Below are positions 7,500 through 16,306 of a stretch of 48,348 nt of DNA, one piece after another. Source of the stretch: Acidimicrobiaceae bacterium (GTDB taxonomy: Bacteria > Actinomycetota > Acidimicrobiia > Acidimicrobiales > RAAP-2); NCBI GenBank assembly GCA_003164275.1, contig PLSY01000418.1, positions 15,250 to 63,597 of the forward strand. Reading direction: 5' to 3'. The position numbers were made by a program, and so were the translations under genes. The notes under the pieces were generated by a model. That model worked only from the letters and a program-made list of their open reading frames with translations. It searched no databases and was not told where the DNA came from. Position 1 is the first letter of the stretch; each line of letters opens with the position of its first letter.

Positions 7500-9391
7500 G
7501 AGCCGCCGACGCGGGGGCCTGGAACGGCACCTCACTGCCCGAGCTGGCGAAGGAGCTCATTGGCGCATGGGGATGCTGGGCCCCGACGTTCACCCACGAC
7601 GGCCGACGCATGGCCTATGTGAGCGATCAACGGGGTACCCCCGAGCTCTGGGTGGAATCAGTCGACGGCATTGAGCCCGCCTACGTCGTCGAGGTCTCGG
7701 AGGATCCCGTGGTGGCTGTTCGGTGGTCGCCTGACGATGAGTGGTTGGCTTGCTCAGTCGCCACAGGTGGGGGAGTGCGTTCCGAGGTATGGGTCATCCG
7801 TCCGGATGGCTCGGACAGGCGAAGGTTGGCTGGTAATCCCGAGCATGCCGTCCTCGGTCCCTGGGCCCGCAAAGGCCACCGACTCGTGGTGACCATCCGA
7901 GACAATGGGCCCCGGGGCGAGAACCGATGCGTGTTGGTGGACCCGAAGTCGGGGAACGAGGAGTTGATTGTCTCGGGGGAGCTGGTCGACATCCTCGACC
8001 TGTCCCCTGATGGGCGCTTCGCCCTCTTGAGAGACGGCACTCGCGGAGCGCAATTCTGTCGGATTCTCGACCGTTGGAGCGACCTGACCCATGAGGTGCT
8101 CCCTTTCCCGGCCGCCGGGTCGACCGAACTGGGCATCCTGCGCCCTCCGCCGGCGGGTGAGCACGCGTCGCTCTTGGCCTACCTGGTGACCGATGCCGGG
8201 CAACCGCGTCGAGCCCTTGTCGCCGTGCCGTTGAGAGGCGACGGCGAACGGGTGGCGGCGGGTGCCATCGCTCTCCGAGAGGACGCAGAACTTGAGTTCG
8301 CCGACGCCGATGACGGCGGAAAGCTCATTCTCCTGGCCTGGAACGTAAAGGGCAGGAGTGAGTTGGAACTGCTCGATACCAGCTCAGGGTCCGTCCGACG
8401 CTATGAGGACCTCCCAGGATCGGTGGTGAGCGGGGGAGTGGTCGCCCGCGATGCCCACAGGGCAGTGCTGGCCATCGAGGACCCCCGCAGCGCGTCCCGC
8501 CTCTGGGAACTCGAGCTCGACAGCGGACGGTGGCGCTCCCTCACCCCATCGTCGACTGACGACCAGTGTCTGGTGACGCCGACACTAGAGAGCTTCGAGT
8601 CCCACGACGGGCTTCGGATCTCCGGCTGGCTGTATCAACCGCTCGAAGGCGGCCCGAGCGGTCCGGCGGTGATCAGCCTCCACGGTGGACCCGAGAGCCA
8701 AGAGCGGCCGGTGTTCAACGCCCAGCATCAGCTCTTGGTGGCGGCGGGCATCACTGTGCTGGCACCAAATATCAGAGGATCCTCCGGATATGGCCGGGCG
8801 TTCGTCCACGCCGATGACCGATATGGGCGCCTGGATGCCATCGCTGACGTGGGCGCTTGCGCAGACTGGCTCGTGGACCAGGGCCTAGCCGACAGCCGGC
8901 GCATCGCGGTGAGCGGTCGATCGTACGGCGGCTACGCCGTCTTGATGGCTCTGACCATGTTCCCCGACATGTTCGCCGCCGGCGTGGACATCTGCGGCAT
9001 GTCCGATCTCTTGACCTTCTTCCGTGACACGGAGCCATGGATTGCCAGCGCTGCGGTGACCAAGTACGGCGACCCGATCCAGGACGAGGCGCTGCTCGCC
9101 AGCCTGTCGCCGCTGCATCAGATCGATCGGGTTCGTGTCCCAGTCCTTGTTGTCCACGGTGCGCTCGACACCAACGTCCCGGTCAACGAAGCCCACCAAG
9201 TCGTGGACGCCCTCCGAGCCATCGAGCGGGAAGTCGAGTATCTCGAACTACCAGGTGAGGGTCATGAATATCGTCGCGCAGCTTCCCGGCGCCTGCTGCT
9301 CGAGACCTTGGCGCGGTTCTTGCTCAGCACGCTCGCCGAGGGTCGTGAGCAGTCCTCCGCCGGGCAACAAGCGGTCCAGGCACCGGCCTGA
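7496..9391 (+). CDS. S9 family peptidase (acylaminoacyl/prolyl oligopeptidase type)
   Basis: A 631-residue serine peptidase. The GTG at 7496 overlaps the TGA of the amidotransferase gene by four bases, indicating translational coupling. An in-frame GTG at 7466 would lie inside that gene. Residues about 30-370 form a beta-propeller with WD40-like repeats (TFTHDGRRMAYVSD, VRWSPDDEWLA, DLSPDGRFALL). The C-terminal alpha/beta hydrolase carries HGGPE, the nucleophile elbow GRSYGG with Ser476, Asp558 in GALDTNVP and His590 in GEGHEY, so the triad is complete. No signal peptide is seen, so it should be cytoplasmic. Family members remove blocked or acylated N-terminal residues or cleave after proline. 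Beside two peptide-bond-forming enzymes it may recycle the peptide product; that is inference. Confidence 0.92.
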   Translation: MRAADAGAWNGTSLPELAKELIGAWGCWAPTFTHDGRRMAYVSDQRGTPELWVESVDGIEPAYVVEVSEDPVVAVRWSPDDEWLACSVATGGGVRSEVWVIRPDGSDRRRLAGNPEHAVLGPWARKGHRLVVTIRDNGPRGENRCVLVDPKSGNEELIVSGELVDILDLSPDGRFALLRDGTRGAQFCRILDRWSDLTHEVLPFPAAGSTELGILRPPPAGEHASLLAYLVTDAGQPRRALVAVPLRGDGERVAAGAIALREDAELEFADADDGGKLILLAWNVKGRSELELLDTSSGSVRRYEDLPGSVVSGGVVARDAHRAVLAIEDPRSASRLWELELDSGRWRSLTPSSTDDQCLVTPTLESFESHDGLRISGWLYQPLEGGPSGPAVISLHGGPESQERPVFNAQHQLLVAAGITVLAPNIRGSSGYGRAFVHADDRYGRLDAIADVGACADWLVDQGLADSRRIAVSGRSYGGYAVLMALTMFPDMFAAGVDICGMSDLLTFFRDTEPWIASAAVTKYGDPIQDEALLASLSPLHQIDRVRVPVLVVHGALDTNVPVNEAHQVVDALRAIEREVEYLELPGEGHEYRRAASRRLLLETLARFLLSTLAEGREQSSAGQQAVQAPA

Positions 9392-9435
9392 GGGGCGCCG
9401 GACAGGCCTTTTCGGGTCGGAGCGCCCGGAGCTAA

Positions 9436-10152
9436 TCAGTGGTCTCGGGAGCAGCGCGCCCGGTCGAGGAGCCAGTCGAAGAGCCGGACCTGCTCAAAGA
9501 TCTGAGGCAGCTGTTCGGGGTGCCACTGGACGGCGATCAACTGATGGGTGTCGTCCTCCAGCGCCTCGATCGTTCCGTCCTCGGCCCAAGCTACCGCCTT
9601 CAGCCCGGCCCCGACTCGATCCACGGCCTGATGGTGCAGGGTGTTGACGCCCAGCTCATCGACGCCGACAATGCGTGACAGCTCGCTGCGTGGGTCGATG
9701 CGGACGGTATGGACCTCCTCGCTGCGCCGGTCGATCACGAGGTGGGGTTCCGAAGTGACGTTCGGCAAGTGCTGCACGAGCGAGCCACCCCGAGCCACAT
9801 TGAGGACCTGGATCCCTCGGCACACGGCGAGGATGGGCATGCCGATCGCAACTGCCCGCTCGAGCAGGACGATCTCCGCCTCGTCCCGATCGGCGTCGAT
9901 GCCCCCCGACTCCGGAGCCGGGACCGCGCCGTACCGCTCCGGGTCGACGTCCCCGCCGCCGGTGAAGACGAGTCCGTCGAAGTGGGACAGGATCTCGTCG
10001 ATGGGTAGCCCCGGCCGTGCGGGGAGAAGTAGCGGTACTCCTCCCGCGGTGACGATGCAGTCCCCGTAGTCTCGTTGCGTGCCATCGATTACCCGCCCAT
10101 TGAACGGGATTCGGCCCACTGAGACACCGATGACCGGAACCTCAGATGACAT
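9436..10152 (-). CDS. Gamma-glutamyl-gamma-aminobutyrate hydrolase family protein (peptidase C26)
   Basis: A 238-residue class I glutamine-amidotransferase-like hydrolase. Cys111 sits in AVCRGIQVLN and His211/Glu213 in VQWHPEQ, giving a complete Cys-His-Glu triad; FTGGGDVDPERYG is typical of PuuD-type enzymes. These cleave gamma-glutamyl amide bonds, for example in gamma-Glu-GABA. The start at MSSEVPVIGV fits the family; in-frame starts up to 10227 add 25 atypical residues. The gene converges on the S9 peptidase gene with a 44-base gap and so sits beside the GCS2/amidotransferase operon. I infer that it may degrade the gamma-glutamyl product made there, but it could act in polyamine or GABA catabolism. 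Confidence 0.88.
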   Translation of the reverse strand: MSSEVPVIGVSVGRIPFNGRVIDGTQRDYGDCIVTAGGVPLLLPARPGLPIDEILSHFDGLVFTGGGDVDPERYGAVPAPESGGIDADRDEAEIVLLERAVAIGMPILAVCRGIQVLNVARGGSLVQHLPNVTSEPHLVIDRRSEEVHTVRIDPRSELSRIVGVDELGVNTLHHQAVDRVGAGLKAVAWAEDGTIEALEDDTHQLIAVQWHPEQLPQIFEQVRLFDWLLDRARCSRDH

Positions 10153-10378
10153 GACAGCCGGACCTGCAAGACATGGGAGCGCCCTGCTGCTCCCAGAGGC
10201 GCCGACATGAGGACCGGTCATGGCCACACCTGATCGAGTCAGGTCGCGAGCGGTACGGAAGGGCCATGCCCTGATTCTCCCATCTCCGCAGTGAGGTGCA
10301 GATCACTGTGAGCGCAGCCCCTCGGGCGCTGGCTTGACTACGTCCGCCCCTCAGCTGCTGGACGTGTCAGCTGGGTCT

Positions 10379-10384
10379 TATGAT
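10379..10384 (+). promoter_or_regulatory. TATGAT -10 box, leaderless start of the aminotransferase gene
   Basis: TATGAT matches the TATAAT consensus at five of six bases and ends six bases before ATG 10391. There is no SD sequence before that ATG, so the transcript probably starts at the start codon. The -35 region is weak. Confidence 0.45.
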
Positions 10385-10390
10385 GCTCCG

Positions 10391-11599
10391 ATGGCGGGGG
10401 TCGACATCGAGCCGGGCCGCGACCCGGCACTGAATCCCTATCTCTCGTCCAAGCTCCAAGGTTTTGGCGTCACCATCTTCGCCGAGATGTCCATGCTTGC
10501 CACCCGGACCGGCGCCATCAACCTCGGGCAGGGTTTCCCTGATCAGGATGGCCCTGCGGTGATGGCCGAAGCCGCCATCTCGGCGATCCGGAACGGGCAC
10601 AATCAATATCCGCCAGGGCCCGGTATTCCGGAACTGCGCCAGGCCATCGCCCATCATCAGGAGCGCTTCTATGGCTTGAACTACGACCCCGACTCCGAGG
10701 TACTGGTGACTGCGGGGGCGACCGAGGCCATCACCGCGGCCATGATCGCTCTGTGCAATCCGGGTGACGAGGTCGTCATGTTCGAGCCGTATTTCGACTC
10801 GTATGCCCCTGCCATTGCCATGGCCGGAGCACGCCGCCGAGTGGTGCCTCTCCGACCTCCGTTGTGGGAGTTCGATCTTGAGGAGTTCTCGGACACCATC
10901 ACGCCAAGGACTCGGGCGGTGTTGTTGAACTCGCCACACAATCCGACCGGAAAGGTGTTCAGTGCCGAGGAGCTGGCTGACATCGCTCGCGTCTGCGTCG
11001 AGAAGGATGTGTTGGTGGTCACCGATGAGGTCTACGAACACCTCGTATTCGAAGGGCGACACATCCCGCTGGCGTCGTTGCCGGGGATGGCAGATAGGAC
11101 ACTGACTGTCTCGAGCGCCGGCAAGACGTTTTCGTTTACGGGCTGGAAGATCGGCTGGGCCTGCGGGCCGGCACCTATGGTGGCGGCGGTACGCACCGCC
11201 AAACAGTTCATGACCTACGTGAACGGTGCCCCATTCCAACCTGCTGTGGCTATCGGGCTGGGCCTGCCCGACCAATTCTTCGCGATGACCGCGGCTGATC
11301 TGGCTGCCCGCCGGGACCGCCTCTGCGGAGGTCTGGAAGAGGCCGGCTTCGACGTCTTCACGCCAGCCTCCACCTACTTCGCCGTGACCGACATCTCTCG
11401 GCTGAGCGACGAGGACGGCGTGACCTTTTGCCGAATGCTCCCAGAGCGGTGCGGAGTGGTGGCCATTCCTGCGTCTGTCCTCTATGACGATGAAGCGACA
11501 GGCCGCTCGCTCGTACGGTTCGCATTCTGCAAGCGACCCGAGATCATCGACGAGGCCAGTGCCCGACTGCTTAGTCTTCAGGGTTCCGTCGGCGGCTAA
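10391..11599 (+). CDS. PLP-dependent class I/II aminotransferase, DapC-like
   Basis: A 402-residue fold-type I aminotransferase. It shows INLGQGFPDQDGP, NQYPPGPG, NSPHNPTG, TDEVYEHLVF, the PLP lysine Lys245 in SSAGKTFS, and the arginine near LVRFAFCK. It strongly resembles the mycobacterial protein annotated as N-succinyldiaminopimelate aminotransferase DapC (Rv0858c), and also kynurenine/methionine-type aminotransferases such as YbdL. So either lysine biosynthesis or general amino-acid transamination is possible. ATG 10391 is chosen because the homologous region begins soon after it and a -10 box lies just upstream; a TTG at 10334 would add 19 residues. It is divergent from the C26 hydrolase. 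Confidence 0.88.
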   Translation: MAGVDIEPGRDPALNPYLSSKLQGFGVTIFAEMSMLATRTGAINLGQGFPDQDGPAVMAEAAISAIRNGHNQYPPGPGIPELRQAIAHHQERFYGLNYDPDSEVLVTAGATEAITAAMIALCNPGDEVVMFEPYFDSYAPAIAMAGARRRVVPLRPPLWEFDLEEFSDTITPRTRAVLLNSPHNPTGKVFSAEELADIARVCVEKDVLVVTDEVYEHLVFEGRHIPLASLPGMADRTLTVSSAGKTFSFTGWKIGWACGPAPMVAAVRTAKQFMTYVNGAPFQPAVAIGLGLPDQFFAMTAADLAARRDRLCGGLEEAGFDVFTPASTYFAVTDISRLSDEDGVTFCRMLPERCGVVAIPASVLYDDEATGRSLVRFAFCKRPEIIDEASARLLSLQGSVGG

Positions 11600-11620
11600 G
11601 CGGCAAGGGGGGCCATTGAT

Positions 11621-12451
11621 CTATTTGAGGAGTGCCCCAGCATCGATGGGCAGCGTCACCCCGGTCACATAGCGACCGGTGTCAGCCACCAAGAACAAGA
11701 TGGCGTTTGAGATGTCACTCGCCTCGACGTAAGGCACAGGCATGAGGTTCAAGGCGGAGAGTCCGACTTCTGCCTCTTCGAGCGTCGGGTGTTCGAGGTC
11801 GGGGCGAAACTGCCTGTACAGGTACTCGTTGAGGATCATCGGGGTGGCGACGGTGGTCGGATGGACCGAATTGACCCGGATGAGATGGGGTGCCAACTCG
11901 ATGGCCAGCGACCGCATCAAGCCAACCAAGCCGTGCTTGGATTCGGTATAGCCACTGCCGGCACCGAGAGACCGGAGCCCGGCGAGCGAGCTCGTCAGCA
12001 CGATCGATCCCCCTCGTCCCCCGGCAATGAGATGGGGGCGAGCGGCCTCGACGGTGAGAAAAGCGCCGGTGAGGTTGACGTCCAATACATCTCGAAAGGC
12101 CTGCACTCGCCCCACGGCAGGAGAACCGGCGGTGGTGATCCCGGCATTCGCCACGACGATGTCCAGTCTCCCGAGCTCGTCGACTCCGTGCTGGGTGGCA
12201 TCGACCATGGCCTGGGCGTCGCGGACGTCGGCCTCCACGGTCACGATACGCCGGCCGAGCGAGACCACCTCTTTGGCCGTGGCCTCCAAGTCCTCGACTG
12301 TGGCCATGGGGTAGGGCACACTGTCCATCTGGCCGCACAGATCCGTGGCCACGATGTCCGCCCCTGCGGCAGCCAGTGCCACGGCATGGCTGCGGCCCTG
12401 TCCTCGTGCCGCTCCGGTTATCAACGCCACTTTTCCGTCAAGAGCACCCAT
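11621..12451 (-). CDS. Mycofactocin-coupled SDR family oxidoreductase
   Basis: A 276-residue SDR with the signature GAARGQGRSHAVALA and IVATDLCG, as in the gene at 974-1810. The active site is ANAGI, the serine of VLTSSLAG, and YTESK. The C-terminal PIDAGALLK is usual for the mycofactocin-linked group, where bound NAD is thought to be re-oxidised through mycofactocin. It converges on the aminotransferase gene with a 21-base gap. No SD sequence precedes the ATG; TAGCCT lies 8 bases upstream (12460-12465 on the plus strand), so the mRNA may be leaderless. Substrate unknown. Confidence 0.9.
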   Translation of the reverse strand: MGALDGKVALITGAARGQGRSHAVALAAAGADIVATDLCGQMDSVPYPMATVEDLEATAKEVVSLGRRIVTVEADVRDAQAMVDATQHGVDELGRLDIVVANAGITTAGSPAVGRVQAFRDVLDVNLTGAFLTVEAARPHLIAGGRGGSIVLTSSLAGLRSLGAGSGYTESKHGLVGLMRSLAIELAPHLIRVNSVHPTTVATPMILNEYLYRQFRPDLEHPTLEEAEVGLSALNLMPVPYVEASDISNAILFLVADTGRYVTGVTLPIDAGALLK

Positions 12452-12574
12452 GGAGACCGAGGCTATCGGTGCTTCACGTCGGCCGCACGAGGGAGGAGGG
12501 ACCGTATGGATGGCGCCAGGCCAAAGGCATCGATAGGTTCAACCCATGCACAAATGCAGCCGAAGGGGATTGGC

Positions 12575-13465
12575 ATGAGGTTTGGGGTGATCGCACCGTT
12601 CGTAGACGGACTCATCACGTCGGGCGAGTTTCTGAAGGAGTACGCCGCCGTACTCGAGGAATGTGGTGCGGAGTCGGTTTGGACGGTGGAGCACGTGGTG
12701 GTGGCTGAAACCTACGATCCTCAATATCCCTACTCGGCGAGCGGACGAATGGCCGGTCGGCCAGGATCGACGCCGATGCCGGATCCTCTGGAGCTCCTCG
12801 CCTTTTTCGCCTGTGCCTCTTCGACCTTGCGATTGGGGACGGCGATGATGGTGGCACCTCTGCACTCGCCCGCCGTCTTGGCCAAGCGTGTAGCGACAAT
12901 CGATCGGCTATCAGGTGGACGCGTGGAGCTCGGTCTTGGCATCGGATGGCAACGAGAGGAGTATGCGGCCGTGGGCGTTCCCTTCGAGAAACGAGGCGAA
13001 CGTCTGGAGGAGTGCATCGGCGCGCTCCGCGCATTGTGGTCGGAGAGCCCGGCATCGTTCACCGGCCGTCACGTCAACTTCGATCGGGTGTTTTCGGACC
13101 CACGCCCGGAAAAGCCCGTACCGATTCTGCTGGGTGGTCACAGCGAGCCGGCCGTCAGAAGGGCCGGGAGACTGGCCGACGGATGGTTCCCCTTCACCAT
13201 CGCCCCCGATGAGTTCGCCGCCAAGGCGGAGACGGTGAGGAAGGAGGCGGTCCGTCACGGTCGAAATCCCGACGCCATCGAGATGACAGCCTGGCCGGCC
13301 AGCGCGGACCCAGAGTCCGAGTGGTCACTGCCCTGGGCACGCCGCTACGTCGATGCTGGGGCCACACGACTCATCGTCCACGGTCGCATAGCGGCGCCAG
13401 ACCAGCTCGACGATCTCCGCCTCCAGTTGGATCGCTTCCGAGAAGAAGTGGCATCCCGACTCTGA
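12575..13465 (+). CDS. LLM class F420-dependent oxidoreductase, Rv2161c-like
   Basis: A 296-residue luciferase-like protein with the layout of the Rv2161c family of probable F420-dependent oxidoreductases. It begins MRFGVIAPFVDG and shows WTVEHVVV, TLRLGTAMMVAPLHSP, the cofactor loop SGGRVELGLGIGWQREE, and PILLGGHSEPAVRRAGRLADGW. The start at 12575 has AAGGGG about 7 bases upstream. The frame is open upstream as far as 11789, but that part lies opposite the SDR gene and has no LLM features. The substrate cannot be inferred. The next gene, a dienelactone-hydrolase-type protein, follows after 108 bases. Confidence 0.87.
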   Translation: MRFGVIAPFVDGLITSGEFLKEYAAVLEECGAESVWTVEHVVVAETYDPQYPYSASGRMAGRPGSTPMPDPLELLAFFACASSTLRLGTAMMVAPLHSPAVLAKRVATIDRLSGGRVELGLGIGWQREEYAAVGVPFEKRGERLEECIGALRALWSESPASFTGRHVNFDRVFSDPRPEKPVPILLGGHSEPAVRRAGRLADGWFPFTIAPDEFAAKAETVRKEAVRHGRNPDAIEMTAWPASADPESEWSLPWARRYVDAGATRLIVHGRIAAPDQLDDLRLQLDRFREEVASRL

Positions 13466-13573
13466 CTGCGCCCCTGCTGGCCTGCGTCCGCCTCGGACTG
13501 TCTGGTCGGCTTACGATGCTGGTCGTCCCTTACGAACCCGGCTCATTGTGACCGGCCAATACGGAGGTTCCCC

Positions 13574-14281
13574 ATGCATGTTGCTGACGTCGAATACTTC
13601 CACGGCGATCTGCGTCTCGTAGGCCAGATCGCCGTAGATGATGAACTGGAGGGGGAGCGCCCAGCCGTTCTTGTCTCCCATGATGCCCGAGGCCTCAGCG
13701 ATCATCCGAAGAACGTGGCTCGGAAGCTCGCGCAACTCGGCTACGTGGCCTTCGCTCTGGACTACTACGGGAACGGTGAAGAACTCGATCCAGAGCAGGT
13801 CGGTCCTCGTTTCACTGAACTGAGCAGCGATCCCCTCTTGGCCCGGTCGATTGGGAACGCAGGGTTTGAGGTGCTGGTGGGCAACGAGTTCGCCGATCCC
13901 GCCAAAGTGGCCACCATCGGCTACTGCTTCGGTGGAACTCTGGTCCTCGAAATGGCCCGTGGAGGGACAGATGTGGTGGCCACGGTGGGCTTCCATTCAG
14001 GGCTCTCGACGAGTCGTCCCAACGACGCCAAAGGCATAAAGGGCAAGGTGCTGGTGAACATCGGCGCCGACGATCCGATCGTCCCCCCTGACCAACGCCT
14101 CGCCTTCGAAGAAGAGATGCGGAAAGGCGGAGTCGACTGGCAGATGCACCTGCACGGTGGGGCTGTCCATAGCTTCACCGATCCCGCGGCCGATGGCAGC
14201 AACCCCGCCATCAAGTACGACCGGCGGGCAGATGAGCGGTCCTGGAAGGCCATGCTCGACCTCTTCGCAGAGGTCTTCTAA
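13574..14281 (+). CDS. Dienelactone hydrolase family protein
   Basis: A 235-residue alpha/beta hydrolase of the dienelactone hydrolase family. The nucleophile is Cys118 in GYCFGG, with Asp167 in GADDPI and His199 in GAVHSF, so the Cys-Asp-His triad is complete. Family members hydrolyse lactones and esters in aromatic ring cleavage or related catabolism; the substrate here is unknown. GGAGG sits 6 bases before the ATG. Its stop codon overlaps the stop codon of the convergent dioxygenase gene (14278-14281). Confidence 0.9.
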   Translation: MHVADVEYFHGDLRLVGQIAVDDELEGERPAVLVSHDARGLSDHPKNVARKLAQLGYVAFALDYYGNGEELDPEQVGPRFTELSSDPLLARSIGNAGFEVLVGNEFADPAKVATIGYCFGGTLVLEMARGGTDVVATVGFHSGLSTSRPNDAKGIKGKVLVNIGADDPIVPPDQRLAFEEEMRKGGVDWQMHLHGGAVHSFTDPAADGSNPAIKYDRRADERSWKAMLDLFAEVF

Positions 14282-15159
14282 GGGCCCTCGGCAACGGAGG
14301 GTCGAGTTGCTCCCGTCGGCCTCCGAAGTGCGGCCCGAGCCTCGGTAAACCCTGGGACGAGGTCGAAGACGTCGCGATTCGCCATGGTCACCCTCCTCAG
14401 AGTTCTGGGCGCATGGCGTGGAGGCGATGGCCGTCCGTGCTGGATAGCGATGTTGTCCCAGATGACCAGATCGCCAACCGCCCATCGATGGGTGTAGGTG
14501 TTGTCAGGGGCATAGAGGACATCCCGAAGGGACGAAAGCGTCGCCTCGCTCGCCTCACGGTCCATGTCCACGATGTAGTCGGTCTGCATCTCGTTCACCG
14601 TGAGCACCTGCTGACCGGTTGTCGGATGGCGCATGAGTATCGGGTGAGCATGCCGAGGCGACAGTGGGGTGGCCGGCCCAAGGGCGTCTTCGTGAAAGCG
14701 TACGTCGCCCCGTTGGTCTGTCAGGTCGAAGATGTTGAGGGCTGAGCGGCCCGATACCCTGCTTCTCAGGTCGGGAGGGAGTTCTCTCGCCGCCCGGACC
14801 GTGCTGGCGAACACGGTCGGACTCCCGTCGTCCGGGATCTCGGTGGCATAGAGGGACAGACCGAGGCAGGGCTCGGGCGTGAAGATGAAATCTGAGTGGA
14901 ACAGAAGTCGTCCCTCCGGCACTAGGCCATGCTCCCGAACGTTCGAGACCCATTCCGGCCCGCCGGGGAGCACCGGTCCGAGGGCGGCGACGGCGCGCAC
15001 CTGATCCTCGAAGTCGAGCTCCTGGCGGGGGAACACCAAGAGATGACGAGTGGCGAAAAGCCGCCTGAGCTCGGCCCGATCGTCGTCCCCGAGAGGCGAC
15101 CGGAGGTCTATCTCAGACAGCTCAACGCCGAGGGCCGCAACGATCGGCTTGGACTCCAT
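14278..15159 (-). CDS. TauD/TfdA family dioxygenase
   Basis: A 293-residue Fe(II)/2-oxoglutarate-dependent dioxygenase. The iron ligands are His88 and Asp90 in FHSDF and His241 in IQHGRP; Arg252 or Arg255 in PRTLRRVT should bind 2-oxoglutarate. Family members hydroxylate taurine, alkyl sulfonates, phenoxyacetates and other acids; the target here is not evident. GGGGGAG lies about 4 bases before the ATG. It is divergent from the SDR at 15263, with about 100 bases between them, and its stop overlaps that of the dienelactone hydrolase gene. Confidence 0.9.
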   Translation of the reverse strand: MESKPIVAALGVELSEIDLRSPLGDDDRAELRRLFATRHLLVFPRQELDFEDQVRAVAALGPVLPGGPEWVSNVREHGLVPEGRLLFHSDFIFTPEPCLGLSLYATEIPDDGSPTVFASTVRAARELPPDLRSRVSGRSALNIFDLTDQRGDVRFHEDALGPATPLSPRHAHPILMRHPTTGQQVLTVNEMQTDYIVDMDREASEATLSSLRDVLYAPDNTYTHRWAVGDLVIWDNIAIQHGRPSPPRHAPRTLRRVTMANRDVFDLVPGFTEARAALRRPTGATRPSVAEGP

Positions 15160-15262
15160 GGTTCTCCCCCTCGAAGCGTTGGTGACGGCTATAACAATTG
15201 GTCTACCCGAAATGCTCGCTCAACGTGAGAGGCGAGCGCCGAGACGAGCAATGGGGGTTCCG

Positions 15263-16156
15263 ATGACGGCCAGGCGAGTGCTTGATGGTCATACTGCCGT
15301 AGTGACCGGTGCCAGCCGAGGCATCGGACGGGCCATCGCTCAACGTCTGGCCGCCGAAGGGGCGATGGTCGTTGTCACTGGTCGGACACTGGTCGCCGAT
15401 TCGGGTCCATACGCGGGGTCACTCACGGAAACCGTGCAGATCATCGAGGAGCAAGGCGGCTCCGTCGTCGCTGTGGCAGCTGACCTCAGCGACCCCGAGG
15501 CTGACCGGTCGGCGATCCTTCGCGCCGCAGAGTCGGCGTTCGGCACCACTGTGGACATTGTCGTGAACAACGCGGCAGCGGCTCGACATTTCGACCTCCA
15601 GTTCGACTCCATGTCCGCCCAGACCTTTCGGGAAGCACTGGAGGTCAATGTCTGGGCCGGGTGGGATCTGGCCATGCAGGCCATCCCGGGAATGGTGGCG
15701 AAGGGGGCAGGCTGGATTCTCAACATCAGCTCTCGGGGAGCGGCGCCAAAGTTCGGCCCTCCGTATCAAATGCATCCCCTCGTCGCCGGCCAATGCCTCT
15801 ATGGCGGCACGAAAGCGATGCTCGACCGGCTTACGACGGGAGCGGCCATGGAGTTGTACGAGAGGCACATTGCCGTCAACGCACTGGCCCCTGAAGGTGC
15901 CGTGGCCACTGACAACGCGCGCTCGACTGCTGAGGTCGACCCGGCCACCTCTGAACCGTTGGAGACCATGGCGGAGGCCGCCCTTGCCCTCTGCTCGGGC
16001 GACCCATCGGTTCTCACCGGTCGGATCGCCTACAGCCTCTCACTCCTCGTGGAGATTCAGCGCGAGGTCTGTGACCTCACCGGTACCCACTCGGTGACAG
16101 GGTGGCAACCCGATGAGATCGATCCGGCACGGCTCTTCGCCGGCTATCTGAAGTGA
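15263..16156 (+). CDS. SDR family oxidoreductase with an insert before the catalytic Tyr
   Basis: A 297-residue SDR: TGASRGIGRAIAQRL, NNAAA, the serine in NISSRGA, then a roughly 15-residue insert before YGGTK. It also has the segment GSLTETVQIIEEQG after the second strand. The same GSLxET insert occurs in the SDR at 42251-43171, suggesting one subfamily. ATG 15263 is preferred because GGGGG lies 5 bases upstream; ATG 15251 (four residues longer) is possible. The frame runs open from 15050, but that part lies opposite the dioxygenase gene. It heads a co-directional group with the amidohydrolase and aldo/keto reductase. Confidence 0.85.
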   Translation: MTARRVLDGHTAVVTGASRGIGRAIAQRLAAEGAMVVVTGRTLVADSGPYAGSLTETVQIIEEQGGSVVAVAADLSDPEADRSAILRAAESAFGTTVDIVVNNAAAARHFDLQFDSMSAQTFREALEVNVWAGWDLAMQAIPGMVAKGAGWILNISSRGAAPKFGPPYQMHPLVAGQCLYGGTKAMLDRLTTGAAMELYERHIAVNALAPEGAVATDNARSTAEVDPATSEPLETMAEAALALCSGDPSVLTGRIAYSLSLLVEIQREVCDLTGTHSVTGWQPDEIDPARLFAGYLK

Positions 16157-16226
16157 ACAACCGACGGTCAGTGTCCACATCGCGCCATGGCTCTCGGGTC
16201 CCCGACGTGACACTGCTTGTCCATGA

Positions 16227-16257
16227 TTGACTTGCGGGACCGCCGCCCCGATAGCGT
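16227..16257 (+). promoter_or_regulatory. Possible promoter of the D-aminoacylase-like gene
   Basis: TTGACT at 16227-16232 matches the -35 consensus at five of six bases. The best -10 is TAGCGT at 16252-16257 (spacing 19), or GATAGC at spacing 17, neither ideal. If used, it gives the amidohydrolase gene its own start of transcription with a leader of about 45 bases. Confidence 0.35.
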
Positions 16258-16306
16258 GATGGCGCGGCGTACGGATGTCCTGCAGTGACTGATCGGGGGG
16301 AGTGTC

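Noticed and set aside
9395..9430. Possible terminator between the S9 peptidase and C26 genes
   Set aside because: GGGCGC and GCGCCC could pair, but the stem is six bases with a loop over 20 bases and no T run follows.
11789..12574. Upstream extension of the LLM gene frame at 12575
   Set aside because: This part is opposite the mycofactocin-type SDR, has no LLM features, and an SD sequence precedes ATG 12575.
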